Assembly (NCBI GenBank): GCA_023395735.1
Contig: JAEWYI010000113.1
Coordinates: 1 to 5,735, forward strand
Length of the DNA: 5,735 nucleotides
Direction of reading: 5' to 3'
Origin: Cyanobacteria bacterium OH_SFB_17
GTDB taxonomy: Bacteria > Cyanobacteriota > Vampirovibrionia > Gastranaerophilales > Gastranaerophilaceae
The translations under genes and the position numbers were made by a program. Each line of letters begins with the position of its first letter. Within the stretch, counting starts at the first letter, position 1. Of this stretch, positions 1-5,050 are shown in pieces. The notes beneath the pieces were generated by a model, which did not search any database, had not been told where the DNA came from, and saw nothing but the letters and a program-made list of their open reading frames with translations.

Positions 1-1224
1 ACATAACAAACCCGCAACATACAAACTCATTGCAAGTCTATGGTCATGGTAAGTTTCTACCTCGCACCCACCTGCCAAACCCTGATTAGGATTGCCCTGA
101 ACAATAAAACCATCCTCTGTTTCTTCAATATCAGCTCCAAGTTTTTTTAATTCGCATACAACAGCCTTAATTCTGTCTGATTCCTTATTTCTCAAATCAC
201 CTGCATCCTTTACAACAGTTTTACCTTCGGCTTGAGTCGCTAAAACAGCAATAACAGGAAGCTCGTCAATTAATTTTGGAATAAGCTCTCCTTCAATTGT
301 GCAACCGTGAAGTCTTGAATAACTCACTCTTAAATCACCCACCAACTCATTTGAAACAGTTTTTTTGTCTAAAATTTCAACATTACCACCCATTTTTTGA
401 ACAACATCTAAAATTCCTGTGCGAGTTGGATTAAGACCGACATTTTTTAAAATAATATCTGAATCAGGCACAATTAAACCTGCTACAATAAAAAATGCCG
501 CAGAAGAAATATCACCCGGAATCGTAATTCTTTTTGCCTGCAATTGAGATTTTTCAACTTTTGCAGTATTTTTTCCATCAGAAAAAATATTAGCGCCCAT
601 ATATTCAAGCATTAGCTCCGTGTGATTTCTTGAAAGATAAGGCTCCTTAAAACTTGTTTTTCCTTCTGCAAAAAGGCCCGCCAATAAAACACAAGACTTA
701 ACTTGTGCAGAAGCAAGGCTTGAAACATAATCAATCGCATTAAGTTTTTGTCCGAAAATTTTTAATGGAGCGGTTATTTTTTCTTTTCCTCCATCAATTT
801 TTTTTTGCCCAACAATTTTTGCACCCATTTTTTCCAAAGGTGCAATAACTCTTCCCATAGGTCTTTTAGATAAACTTTCATCCCCAACAAGCGTAGATTC
901 AAAACTTTGCCCTGCCAAAATTCCTGACATCAAACGCATAGTTGTGCCAGAGTTCCCACAGTCCAGCGGCGCCGTAAGCGCCTTTAAAGTCCCGTCTGAT
1001 TTTATTCTTAATGTTTTATCATCAATAAACTCTACACCCACTCCAAGATTCTCAAAAACGCTTAAAGTCGACATGCAATCTGCACCTTTAGAAAAATTTT
1101 CTATTATTGATTCACCATTTGCTAAAGACGCAAACATAACCGCCCGATGAGAAATAGATTTATCAGAAGGGATTGTAATTTCGCCTTGTAAAGGGGTTTT
1201 GGATTTTTTTATTTGAATTTGCAT
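1..1224 (-). CDS. aroA: 3-phosphoshikimate 1-carboxyvinyltransferase (EPSP synthase), C-terminus cut by window edge
   Basis: EPSP synthase joins phosphoenolpyruvate to shikimate-3-phosphate, the sixth step of the cytoplasmic shikimate pathway leading to chorismate and aromatic amino acids. The frame reads 408 codons from the ATG at 1224-1222 to the window edge without a stop. The family is usually about 430 residues, so some 20 C-terminal residues are missing. Visible signatures are PSDKSISHRA near residue 19 (K22 matches the PEP-binding Lys22 of the E. coli enzyme), LDCGNSGTTMRLM (87-99), SLASAQVKS, PGDISSAAFF, a KESDRI motif and a terminal DHRLAMS motif. The GNSGTTMRLM form is like the Bacillus enzyme; the E. 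coli form is NAGTAMRPL, so its Pro101 is Leu here. No Shine-Dalgarno sequence precedes the start, and the promoter implies a leaderless mRNA. The neighbours are not other shikimate genes. Identity is very secure. Confidence 0.97.
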   Translation of the reverse strand, partial: MQIQIKKSKTPLQGEITIPSDKSISHRAVMFASLANGESIIENFSKGADCMSTLSVFENLGVGVEFIDDKTLRIKSDGTLKALTAPLDCGNSGTTMRLMSGILAGQSFESTLVGDESLSKRPMGRVIAPLEKMGAKIVGQKKIDGGKEKITAPLKIFGQKLNAIDYVSSLASAQVKSCVLLAGLFAEGKTSFKEPYLSRNHTELMLEYMGANIFSDGKNTAKVEKSQLQAKRITIPGDISSAAFFIVAGLIVPDSDIILKNVGLNPTRTGILDVVQKMGGNVEILDKKTVSNELVGDLRVSYSRLHGCTIEGELIPKLIDELPVIAVLATQAEGKTVVKDAGDLRNKESDRIKAVVCELKKLGADIEETEDGFIVQGNPNQGLAGGCEVETYHDHRLAMSLYVAGLLC

Positions 1225-1230
1225 AAGGAA

Positions 1231-1259
1231 ATTATACATGAATTATTAAGAAAAGTAAA
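1231..1259 (-). promoter_or_regulatory. Promoter of aroA, placing +1 at the start codon
   Basis: On the - strand a TTTACT box (1259-1254; 4 of 6 to TTGACA) is followed after 17 bp by a perfect TATAAT (1236-1231). Counting from the -10 box (last base = -7), +1 falls at 1224, the A of the aroA ATG. The 6 bp between box and start (TTCCTT) hold no ribosome binding site. The boxes are seen directly; the start site is inferred. Confidence 0.7.
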
Positions 1260-1311
1260 CCTTTTAGATGATATCCCTAAAGTTATTTAAAAAACCTGCC
1301 GATAAGAAAAG

Positions 1312-1388
1312 TATGAGAAACCGAGAAAGGTTTTTCATAACCTCCTCCCCAAGTCTAGTAGCCGCCTTCTAAAGGTCGGCTTTTTTTT
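1312..1388 (+). ncRNA. Candidate small RNA: hairpin, C-rich single strand, terminator
   Basis: About 77 nt with the layout of a regulatory small RNA and no reading frame of note. TATGAGAAACC (1312-1322) pairs fully with GGTTTTTCATA (1329-1339), with one G-U pair, around a GAGAAA loop. A 20-nt stretch at 1340-1359 follows, apparently unpaired and containing CCTCCTCCCC (1341-1350), which is complementary to Shine-Dalgarno sequences. An intrinsic terminator closes the unit. Cyanobacterial Yfr1 has the same three-part plan with an exposed CU-rich core, but the core motif here is not Yfr1's, so homology is not claimed. The promoter is weak: GATAAG at 1301-1306 would put +1 at 1312-1313, but there is no good -35 box. 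It could instead be the 3' end of a longer transcript. Confidence 0.55.
1360..1388 (+). terminator. Rho-independent terminator of the candidate small RNA
   Basis: AGCCG (1360-1364) pairs with CGGCT (1377-1381), and CCTT (1365-1368) pairs with AAGG (1372-1375), with T1376 bulged and a CTA loop. A run of T at 1381-1388 follows directly. It works only on the + strand. No protein gene lies upstream on this strand within the window (aroA is on the other strand), which supports a separate RNA transcript here. Confidence 0.8.
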
Positions 1389-1424
1389 ATGCAGAAAAAT
1401 CAATTTAGCAAACTTCCAAGACGC

Positions 1425-1460
1425 AAAAAAAAGAAGGCGAAATTTCATCGAAATTTCGCC
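1425..1460 (-). terminator. Rho-independent terminator of the Cys-rich small gene
   Basis: Read on the - strand, GGCGAAATTTC (1460-1450) pairs perfectly over 11 bp with GAAATTTCGCC (1446-1436) around a 3-nt loop. CTT and then a run of eight T (1432-1425) follow. It begins about 19 nt after the TGA stop at 1479-1481. The tract on the + strand is A-rich, so it is one-directional. Confidence 0.88.
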
Positions 1461-1478
1461 CGGTCAACTATAATCTTT

Positions 1479-1706
1479 TCATACTTCCTGTTCTTGAAGT
1501 ACCTGCTGCAACTCCACCTCTGGAGTTCCTATCACTCTAACCAATTCTAATACTGATGCTTTCATCTGGCACTTTTGCGTTGTGCCGCTAAAAAAATCTT
1601 GATAAAAACAACCTTCGCAATTACATCCCCTTTTGTAACAGTCTACCGCTGTAGGTGTCCACCTTCTGACAGCAACCGCACGCCCCATGTCACGACTTCT
1701 AAACAA
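1479..1706 (-). CDS. Small Cys-rich protein, possibly metal-binding, function unknown
   Basis: A 75-residue protein I cannot assign to a named family. The N-terminus is basic (two RR/R-rich patches, residues 3-15), followed by RRWTP (14-18). A cysteine cluster comes next: C23, C28, C30 and C33 (the last three as CNCEGC) with a distant C46 in KCQMK. Residues 50-60 (ASVLELVRVIG) look like an amphipathic helix, and the tail is Gln/Glu-rich. Four to five Cys in this spacing could hold zinc or an Fe-S cluster, and the basic residues would suit nucleic-acid contact; both are inference. The start is TTG at 1706-1704, because a perfect GGAGG lies 7 nt upstream; the first ATG (1688-1686) has no ribosome binding site at a useful distance. 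The gene has its own promoter, structured leader and terminator, so it is a monocistronic unit and very likely real. Confidence 0.8.
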   Translation of the reverse strand: MFRSRDMGRAVAVRRWTPTAVDCYKRGCNCEGCFYQDFFSGTTQKCQMKASVLELVRVIGTPEVELQQVLQEQEV

Positions 1707-1828
1707 TTATCTTCCTCCACAAGTAAGTTACATTAATTAGTCCCATTCAAAACTTTCCCAATCGTTTTGAATATTTATAGTTATTTAAACTATACAACTA
1801 CCCCCAAAAGCCTAAATAGCCTTGCTTT
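1707..1828 (-). promoter_or_regulatory. Structured 5' leader of the Cys-rich gene
   Basis: The predicted leader is about 120 nt, long for a 75-codon gene. Read on the - strand it can form ATAGTT/AACTAT (1793-1788 with 1782-1777, 5-nt loop), followed by ATTCAAAAC/GTTTTGAAT (1772-1764 with 1753-1745, perfect 9 bp, 10-nt loop GATTGGGAAA). The second hairpin ends 27 nt before the GGAGG. No hairpin with a U run appears inside the leader, so attenuation by termination is not supported. Control of translation or of mRNA stability is possible. I match it to no known riboswitch. Confidence 0.4.
1714..1718 (-). promoter_or_regulatory. Ribosome binding site fixing a TTG start
   Basis: On the - strand GGAGG lies 7 nt before TTG at 1706-1704. 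This is the only well-placed site for the Cys-rich gene and decides for TTG over the ATG six codons downstream. Confidence 0.8.
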
Positions 1829-1834
1829 AATTTC

Positions 1835-1862
1835 ATTATAAGTACTGAGAATCTTTTTGCAA
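1835..1862 (-). promoter_or_regulatory. Promoter of the Cys-rich gene
   Basis: On the - strand TTGCAA (1862-1857; 4 of 6 to TTGACA) is separated by 16 bp from a perfect TATAAT (1840-1835). The expected start is near 1828. The CATG-centred repeat array begins about 42 bp upstream of the -35 box, a usual position for activator or repressor sites. Confidence 0.65.
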
Positions 1863-1903
1863 GAGGGTTTTAACCACAATATTACATTTTGCAACAATCA
1901 ACT

Positions 1904-2021
1904 CAATCATGCATGGTTGCTATATTGTAAGTATATCAATCATGATATATCTCAGGCTATACCATGATTGTAGCGATTTAAATCATGGAAAGCCATGATT
2001 GATGCATGTTTTCATGATTTG
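1904..2021. repeat. Array of CAATCATG / CATGATTG sites between divergent promoters
   Basis: The 457 bp between the Cys-rich gene and minC hold no gene; this array fills its centre. Sites are CAATCATG (1904-1911, fused to the mirrored CATGGTTG at 1912-1919), CAATCATG (1937-1944), CCATGATTG (1962-1970), AATCATGG (1981-1988), CCATGATTG (1993-2001) and TCATGATTTG (2012-2021). Several form perfect inverted pairs: 1962-1969 with 1981-1988, 1981-1988 with 1993-2000, and TATATCA/TGATATA around the second site (1932-1949). CATG cores begin at 1908, 1941, 1963, 1984, 1994, 2005 and 2013. Most of these steps are near whole turns of DNA. The pattern suggests cooperative binding of a dimeric regulator controlling one or both flanking units. 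No DnaA boxes or CRISPR-like repeats were seen. Confidence 0.6.
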
Positions 2022-2053
2022 ATTTTGTATTAAGAAATGTAAAAAAATTGTAA

Positions 2054-2065
2054 TAGGCATGCCTA
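2054..2065. promoter_or_regulatory. Perfect 12-bp palindrome, candidate operator
   Basis: TAGGCATGCCTA is self-complementary across all 12 bases and centred on the CATG core that recurs in the array 33 bp to its left. It lies about 40 bp upstream of the minC -35 box. It may be bound by the array's regulator or by a different one; no factor can be named from sequence. Confidence 0.4.
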
Positions 2066-2090
2066 CTGGGCGAAAAATTTTCTAAACATA

Positions 2091-2114
2091 TCTATACAAA
2101 CATTTGTGTATAGA
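2091..2114. promoter_or_regulatory. Inverted repeat overlapping the minC -35 box, candidate operator
   Basis: TCTATACA (2091-2098) and TGTATAGA (2107-2114) are perfect 8-bp inverted copies with an 8-bp spacer, so their centres are 16 bp apart, about one and a half turns. The right half covers part of the -35 region (2104-2109), where a bound dimer would be expected to repress. It is not a terminator, as no T run follows. Confidence 0.45.
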
Positions 2115-2132
2115 AAATATTTAAGCTAAAAT
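2104..2132 (+). promoter_or_regulatory. Probable promoter of the minCDE operon
   Basis: TTGTGT (2104-2109; 3 of 6) and TAAAAT (2127-2132; 5 of 6) are 17 bp apart. The start would be near 2139, giving a leader of about 25 nt that contains the minC ribosome binding site AGGA (2153-2156), 7 nt before the ATG. The -35 match is weak, so the start site is uncertain. Confidence 0.5.
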
Positions 2133-2163
2133 TTTCTATGTAGTTAAAAGATAGGATAGCTAA

Positions 2164-3051
2164 ATGGAAAACAATGGTTTTGTAGAAAATGGTTTTATAA
2201 TTGATTTGGGAAACGCAAAAGATGCTGCAGGAATTATTTATGAATTAAGCAATATTTTAGACATGCCTGAAGCAAAAAACAAAGAAATTTGCCTAAAAAT
2301 AGGTGATATCGACCTTAGCCAATCACAACTTTTGAGCATTAAATCGTTAATAAATTCAATGTCTTCTGAGTTGGCTTTTATCGACACAAATTCTGAAAAA
2401 ACCGAGCTTTCTGCTTTGAATCTTGGGATAATTGTTTCAGAATTAAAAAACGAAATTGAAATTCAACCAGAGGCGATTGAAACCGAAGAACCTCAAATAA
2501 AAGAAATGGAAGTTGGAGAGCCAAAAGACGGACTTTCTTACGAACTAATTCAACCTATTGAAGTTGAAGAAGATAAAATTGAAGTTGTAGAAAAAACAGA
2601 AGAAGAGCTTGAAGCTGAAGACAAACTTGAAGAGCTTATTGATGATGAAAACGATAAATTAAGCAACAAAGAAGCTTCTATGCACGAATTGTCAAAACTT
2701 CCTACATTGTATTTGAAACAAACACTTCGTTCAGGTCAAACAATGAGCTATGACGGAAACGTTGTTCTTGTCGGAAACACTCATCCCGGAAGTGAGATTA
2801 TCGCAAAAGGCGACATCACTGTTTGGGGTGTTTTAGGCGGAATCGCTCATGCAGGAGCAAGAGGAAACGATTTTGCTTCAATAAGAGCGCTAAAAATTAA
2901 TGCAATTCAACTAAGAATTTCAGGGTATTATGCAAGAAGACCTGATTCTATGAATATTCCGTATATTCAGCGTACAAATGAATATACTCCGGAAGAAGCA
3001 AAAGTAAACGGCGGCGAAATCGCTATTTATAAAATGGATGAACTCGTATAA
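2164..3051 (+). CDS. minC: Septum site-determining protein MinC with long acidic linker
   Basis: MinC blocks FtsZ assembly away from mid-cell and is recruited to the membrane by MinD. At 295 residues it is longer than E. coli MinC (231). Residues 1-100 have the expected alpha/beta make-up of the N-terminal FtsZ-inhibiting domain, though with little recognisable identity. Residues about 101-175 are a Glu/Asp-rich, low-complexity linker that accounts for the extra length. Residues about 180-290 are the C-terminal beta-helix domain: TLRSGQ (187-192), then GNVVLVGNTHPGSEIIAKGD, WGVLGGIAHAGARGND (221-236) and the ISGYYARRPD segment, matching the family's RSGQ and the glycine-rich motif that contacts MinD. 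ATG follows AGGA at 7 nt. minD begins 38 bp downstream on the same strand. Identity rests on the C-terminal domain and the operon. Confidence 0.95.
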   Translation: MENNGFVENGFIIDLGNAKDAAGIIYELSNILDMPEAKNKEICLKIGDIDLSQSQLLSIKSLINSMSSELAFIDTNSEKTELSALNLGIIVSELKNEIEIQPEAIETEEPQIKEMEVGEPKDGLSYELIQPIEVEEDKIEVVEKTEEELEAEDKLEELIDDENDKLSNKEASMHELSKLPTLYLKQTLRSGQTMSYDGNVVLVGNTHPGSEIIAKGDITVWGVLGGIAHAGARGNDFASIRALKINAIQLRISGYYARRPDSMNIPYIQRTNEYTPEEAKVNGGEIAIYKMDELV

Positions 3052-3089
3052 TTAAAGATTAAAAATTATTAATTAATAAAGGAGAAAAC

Positions 3090-3908
3090 ATGAGTGGCAG
3101 AGTAATAGTAATTACATCAGGAAAAGGCGGGGTCGGCAAGACAACGACAAGTGCCAATATTGGGACCGCACTGGCAAAAGCCGGACAAAAAGTTGTTTTG
3201 ATAGACACAGATATCGGTTTGAGAAACTTGGATCTGTTGTTGGGTCTTGAAAACAGAATTGTCTACACAATTGTAGACGTTGTGGAAGAAAGATGCAAAC
3301 TTAAACAAGCACTTGTAAAAGATAAGAAAAATCCTAATCTTTGCTTGCTTGCAGCAGCTCAAACAAGAGATAAAAGCGCACTTTCGCAAGAACAATTAAA
3401 ATCCATTTGCGAAGAGTTAAAAGAAGAATTTGATTTTGTACTCGTTGACTGTCCTGCAGGGATTGAACAAGGGTTTCAAAACGCTGTTTCAGGTGCAACT
3501 GAAGCAATTGTTGTCACAACTCCTGAGATGTCTGCTGTTCGTGATGCTGATAGAATTATCGGGCTTTTGGAAGCAAGAGAAGAAATTGAATCTTATAAAT
3601 TGTTACTAAACAGAGTTCGACCAAATCTTATCCAAACAAATGATATGATGAGCGTAGACGATGTTGTCGAGATATTATCTTGTTCTTTAATTGGAATTAT
3701 TCCTGAAGACACAGGCGTAATAACTTCTACAAACAAAGGTGAGCCGATTGTTAATGATGAAAAATCACTTGCAGGTAAAGCTTATCAAAATGTTGCAAAA
3801 AGGATTATGGGTGAGGAAGTTGAATTTCTTAATCTCGATGAACCAAAGGGCGTTGTAGCAAAAGTAAGAAAGTTCTTTGCGGGATTATTCGGTAAGGAGC
3901 AAAAATAA
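3090..3908 (+). CDS. minD: Septum site-determining protein MinD, membrane ATPase
   Basis: MinD is a ParA/Mrp-type ATPase that dimerises on ATP, binds the membrane, carries MinC and is released by MinE. Its 272 residues are the usual length. The deviant Walker A is SGKGGVGKTTT (10-20) with signature Lys12 and Lys17. DTDIGLRNLD (39-48) is the switch I region characteristic of MinD, and VDCPAGIE (119-126) is Walker B with D120. TTPEMSAVRDADR (about 148-160) and the LLNRVRP segment are also typical. The C-terminus (about 255-272, VVAKVRKFFAGLFGKEQK) is the amphipathic membrane-targeting helix. The start ATG has GGAG 5 nt upstream, and the frame aligns with family N-termini. The stop overlaps the minE start by one base (TAATG), suggesting coupled translation. 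No key residue is missing. Confidence 0.98.
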   Translation: MSGRVIVITSGKGGVGKTTTSANIGTALAKAGQKVVLIDTDIGLRNLDLLLGLENRIVYTIVDVVEERCKLKQALVKDKKNPNLCLLAAAQTRDKSALSQEQLKSICEELKEEFDFVLVDCPAGIEQGFQNAVSGATEAIVVTTPEMSAVRDADRIIGLLEAREEIESYKLLLNRVRPNLIQTNDMMSVDDVVEILSCSLIGIIPEDTGVITSTNKGEPIVNDEKSLAGKAYQNVAKRIMGEEVEFLNLDEPKGVVAKVRKFFAGLFGKEQK

Positions 3909-4504
3909 TGAAAGAAATATTTACAGATTTATACAAAAAAGTAGTAGGCTTTTTCCAAACTCAGGAAAAAGAATCCGGCGAATCAAAAACTGTTGCAGTA
4001 AACAGAATGAAGCTTGTATTGATGCAAGACAGAACAAATTTAACACCTCTTTTGCTTGAAAGATTGAGAGGAGAGATGATTGAAGTTCTTTCTAAATATG
4101 TTGAAATGGACAAAGAAGCCCTTGAGCTTAATTTTGAACAAGAAGGCGAACAAATGGCTTTGATGCTATCCATTCCTGTTTTAAGAGCAAAAGAAGAAGA
4201 CGAAATCAAAGCTATTCTTGAAGAAGAAGATAAAGAAGCTGAAAATTCAACAGAAGAAGAAAGCGCTGAAGATTCAGAAGAATCTGAAGAAATTGATACC
4301 GATGTTGAAAAATCGGAAGAGTCTGAAACTGAAGAAGCCGAGAACGAAGACGATAATGAAGTTTGTACTTGTGCATGCAGAGAAGGCGAAGGATGCTCTT
4401 GCGAATGCGAAGATCTTGACGATAATGCAATTGAGGAAGAAACTTCTGAAGTTGAAGAAACAACTGAAGAAAAACCATCCAACAAAAAGAAAAAGAATAA
4501 GTAA
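3908..4504 (+). CDS. minE: MinE topological specificity factor with acidic, Cys-cluster C-terminal extension
   Basis: MinE stimulates MinD ATPase and removes MinCD from mid-cell. Residues 1-95 form a complete MinE: an amphipathic N-terminus (FTDLYKKVVGFFQ), the MinD-contact segment VNRMKLVLMQDR (31-42), then LRGEMIEVLSKYVEMD (53-68), LELNFEQEGEQMALMLSIPV, matching E. coli MinE (88 residues) in order. Residues about 96-198 are extra: a Glu/Ser/Asp-rich low-complexity stretch, a symmetric cysteine cluster CTCACREGEGCSCEC (153-167; Cys at 153, 155, 157, 163, 165, 167), more acidic sequence, and a basic end NKKKKNK. The six Cys as CxCxC-x5-CxCxC recall metal-thiolate proteins; this role is inferred. 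AAGGAG lies 8 nt before the ATG, inside the end of minD. The extension is in frame, with no internal stop and GAA/GAT codon use like the core. A terminator follows 27 bp after the stop. Confidence 0.93.
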   Translation: MKEIFTDLYKKVVGFFQTQEKESGESKTVAVNRMKLVLMQDRTNLTPLLLERLRGEMIEVLSKYVEMDKEALELNFEQEGEQMALMLSIPVLRAKEEDEIKAILEEEDKEAENSTEEESAEDSEESEEIDTDVEKSEESETEEAENEDDNEVCTCACREGEGCSCECEDLDDNAIEEETSEVEETTEEKPSNKKKKNK

Positions 4505-4530
4505 AATTTACTTTAACAACTTAAAATATC

Positions 4531-4565
4531 AACAAGGGGTTTTTAGTCAAAACCCCTTGTTTTTT
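4531..4565 (+). terminator. Rho-independent terminator of the minCDE operon
   Basis: A perfect stem, ACAAGGGGTTTT (4532-4543) with AAAACCCCTTGT (4549-4560), extendable to 13 bp, has a TAGTC loop and is followed by T4560-4565. It lies between the convergent minE and speD. The other strand has only a broken T tract (TTGTTG) after the stem, so action on speD is possible but weaker. Confidence 0.9.
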
Positions 4566-4580
4566 AGATATTTATCCCAA

Positions 4581-5018
4581 TTATTTGTCAATGATTTTAA
4601 TTTTAACATTTGATTCTTTTTTATTCATCACCCCTCTTTTCAGCCTTGTAAAATGGGCCCTTTTAGAGTGAAACTTTTCTTTTAAAAAATTATACGCCGT
4701 AAGTGGATTACACTTGTCACCGCAAGTAAAAATATCAACCGCGGCATAACCTAGCTCCGGCCAAGTATGAATTGCAAAATGACTTTCAGCTATAATAACG
4801 ACCCCGCTGACACCGTAAGGACTAAACATATGAAAACATTTTTGGACAACTGTAGCCCCGCTTTCAAGAGCTGATTTTACCATTAATTTTTCAATTATTG
4901 ACTGATTGTTTAAGATATTTGAATCACATTCAAAAAATTCCGCAAGAACTTGTTGTCCAAGAAAAAATTGTTGCTTTTTGGTATTTTTAAATGGTTTTGT
5001 ATGAGAAGTTATGTCCAA
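4581..5018 (-). CDS. speD: S-adenosylmethionine decarboxylase proenzyme (pyruvoyl-dependent)
   Basis: This enzyme decarboxylates S-adenosylmethionine to supply the aminopropyl group for spermidine synthesis in the cytoplasm. It is made as a 145-residue proenzyme that cuts itself between Glu78 and Ser79, Ser79 becoming the pyruvoyl cofactor. The signature runs SGATVV, HMFSPYGVSGVVIIAESH (63-80), then H84 in IHTWPELGYAA and C99 in FTCG. Offsets of +5 and +20 from the Ser match Ser63, His68 and Cys83 of the Thermotoga enzyme, so the catalytic set is complete. LGQQVLAEFFECD (20-32) is the usual N-terminal strand, preceded by about 16 extra residues. The start is TTG at 5018-5016, 8 nt after AGGAGG. 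No other polyamine gene is visible next to it. It is divergent from the last gene and convergent with minE. Confidence 0.96.
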   Translation of the reverse strand: MDITSHTKPFKNTKKQQFFLGQQVLAEFFECDSNILNNQSIIEKLMVKSALESGATVVQKCFHMFSPYGVSGVVIIAESHFAIHTWPELGYAAVDIFTCGDKCNPLTAYNFLKEKFHSKRAHFTRLKRGVMNKKESNVKIKIIDK

Positions 5019-5026
5019 TTCATGAG

Positions 5027-5032
5027 CCTCCT
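5027..5032 (-). promoter_or_regulatory. Ribosome binding site fixing the TTG start of speD
   Basis: Perfect AGGAGG on the - strand, 8 nt before TTG (5018-5016). An ATG at 5023-5021 is only 3 nt away from it, is out of frame and meets TAA after four codons (M-N-W-T), so it is not the speD start. Confidence 0.85.
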
Positions 5033-5035
5033 AAT

Positions 5036-5050
5036 ATGCACTGAGTGCAT
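5036..5050 (-). promoter_or_regulatory. Small inverted repeat just upstream of the speD ribosome binding site
   Basis: ATGCAC and GTGCAT pair over 6 bp around a 3-nt loop, ending 3 nt before AGGAGG. In the mRNA it would form a small hairpin beside the ribosome site; as DNA it could be an operator. No convincing speD promoter was found in 5051-5232; the nearest -10-like TAAAAT (5088-5083) lacks a -35 partner. Confidence 0.35.

Larger units (their letters stand above)
2074..2138 (+). repeat. Direct repeat AAAATTTTCTA flanking the minC promoter
   Basis: AAAATTTTCTA occurs at 2074-2084 and again at 2128-2138, the second copy overlapping the proposed minC -10 box and start site. The inverse TAGAAAAT sits between them at 2112-2119. 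In such AT-rich DNA chance recurrence is possible, but the placement around one promoter makes a binding site worth noting. Confidence 0.3.

Noticed and set aside
944..1150. 68-codon frame on the + strand
   Set aside because: Antisense to the conserved core of aroA; no ribosome binding site.
1686..1688. ATG as start of the Cys-rich protein
   Set aside because: No ribosome site at suitable spacing; TTG at 1706 has GGAGG at 7 nt.
1904..2021. CRISPR array
   Set aside because: Repeats are 8-10 bp, occur in both orientations and have very short, irregular spacing.
1860..2163. Replication origin or parS site
   Set aside because: The AT-rich repeats resemble iterons, but no DnaA boxes, no ParB-type palindrome and no replication gene are present; operator sites fit better.
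3117..3395. 92-codon frame on the - strand
   Set aside because: It lies entirely inside minD, which is unambiguous on the + strand.
3877..4059. 60-codon frame on the + strand
   Set aside because: It overlaps the minD end and MinE core in another frame; the MinE frame carries the family motifs.
3961..4485. 174-codon Ser-rich frame on the - strand, and shorter ones at 4212-4478 (-) and 4218-4613 (+)
   Set aside because: They are shadows of the repeated GAA/GAT codons of the acidic MinE tail, low in complexity and without their own ribosome sites.
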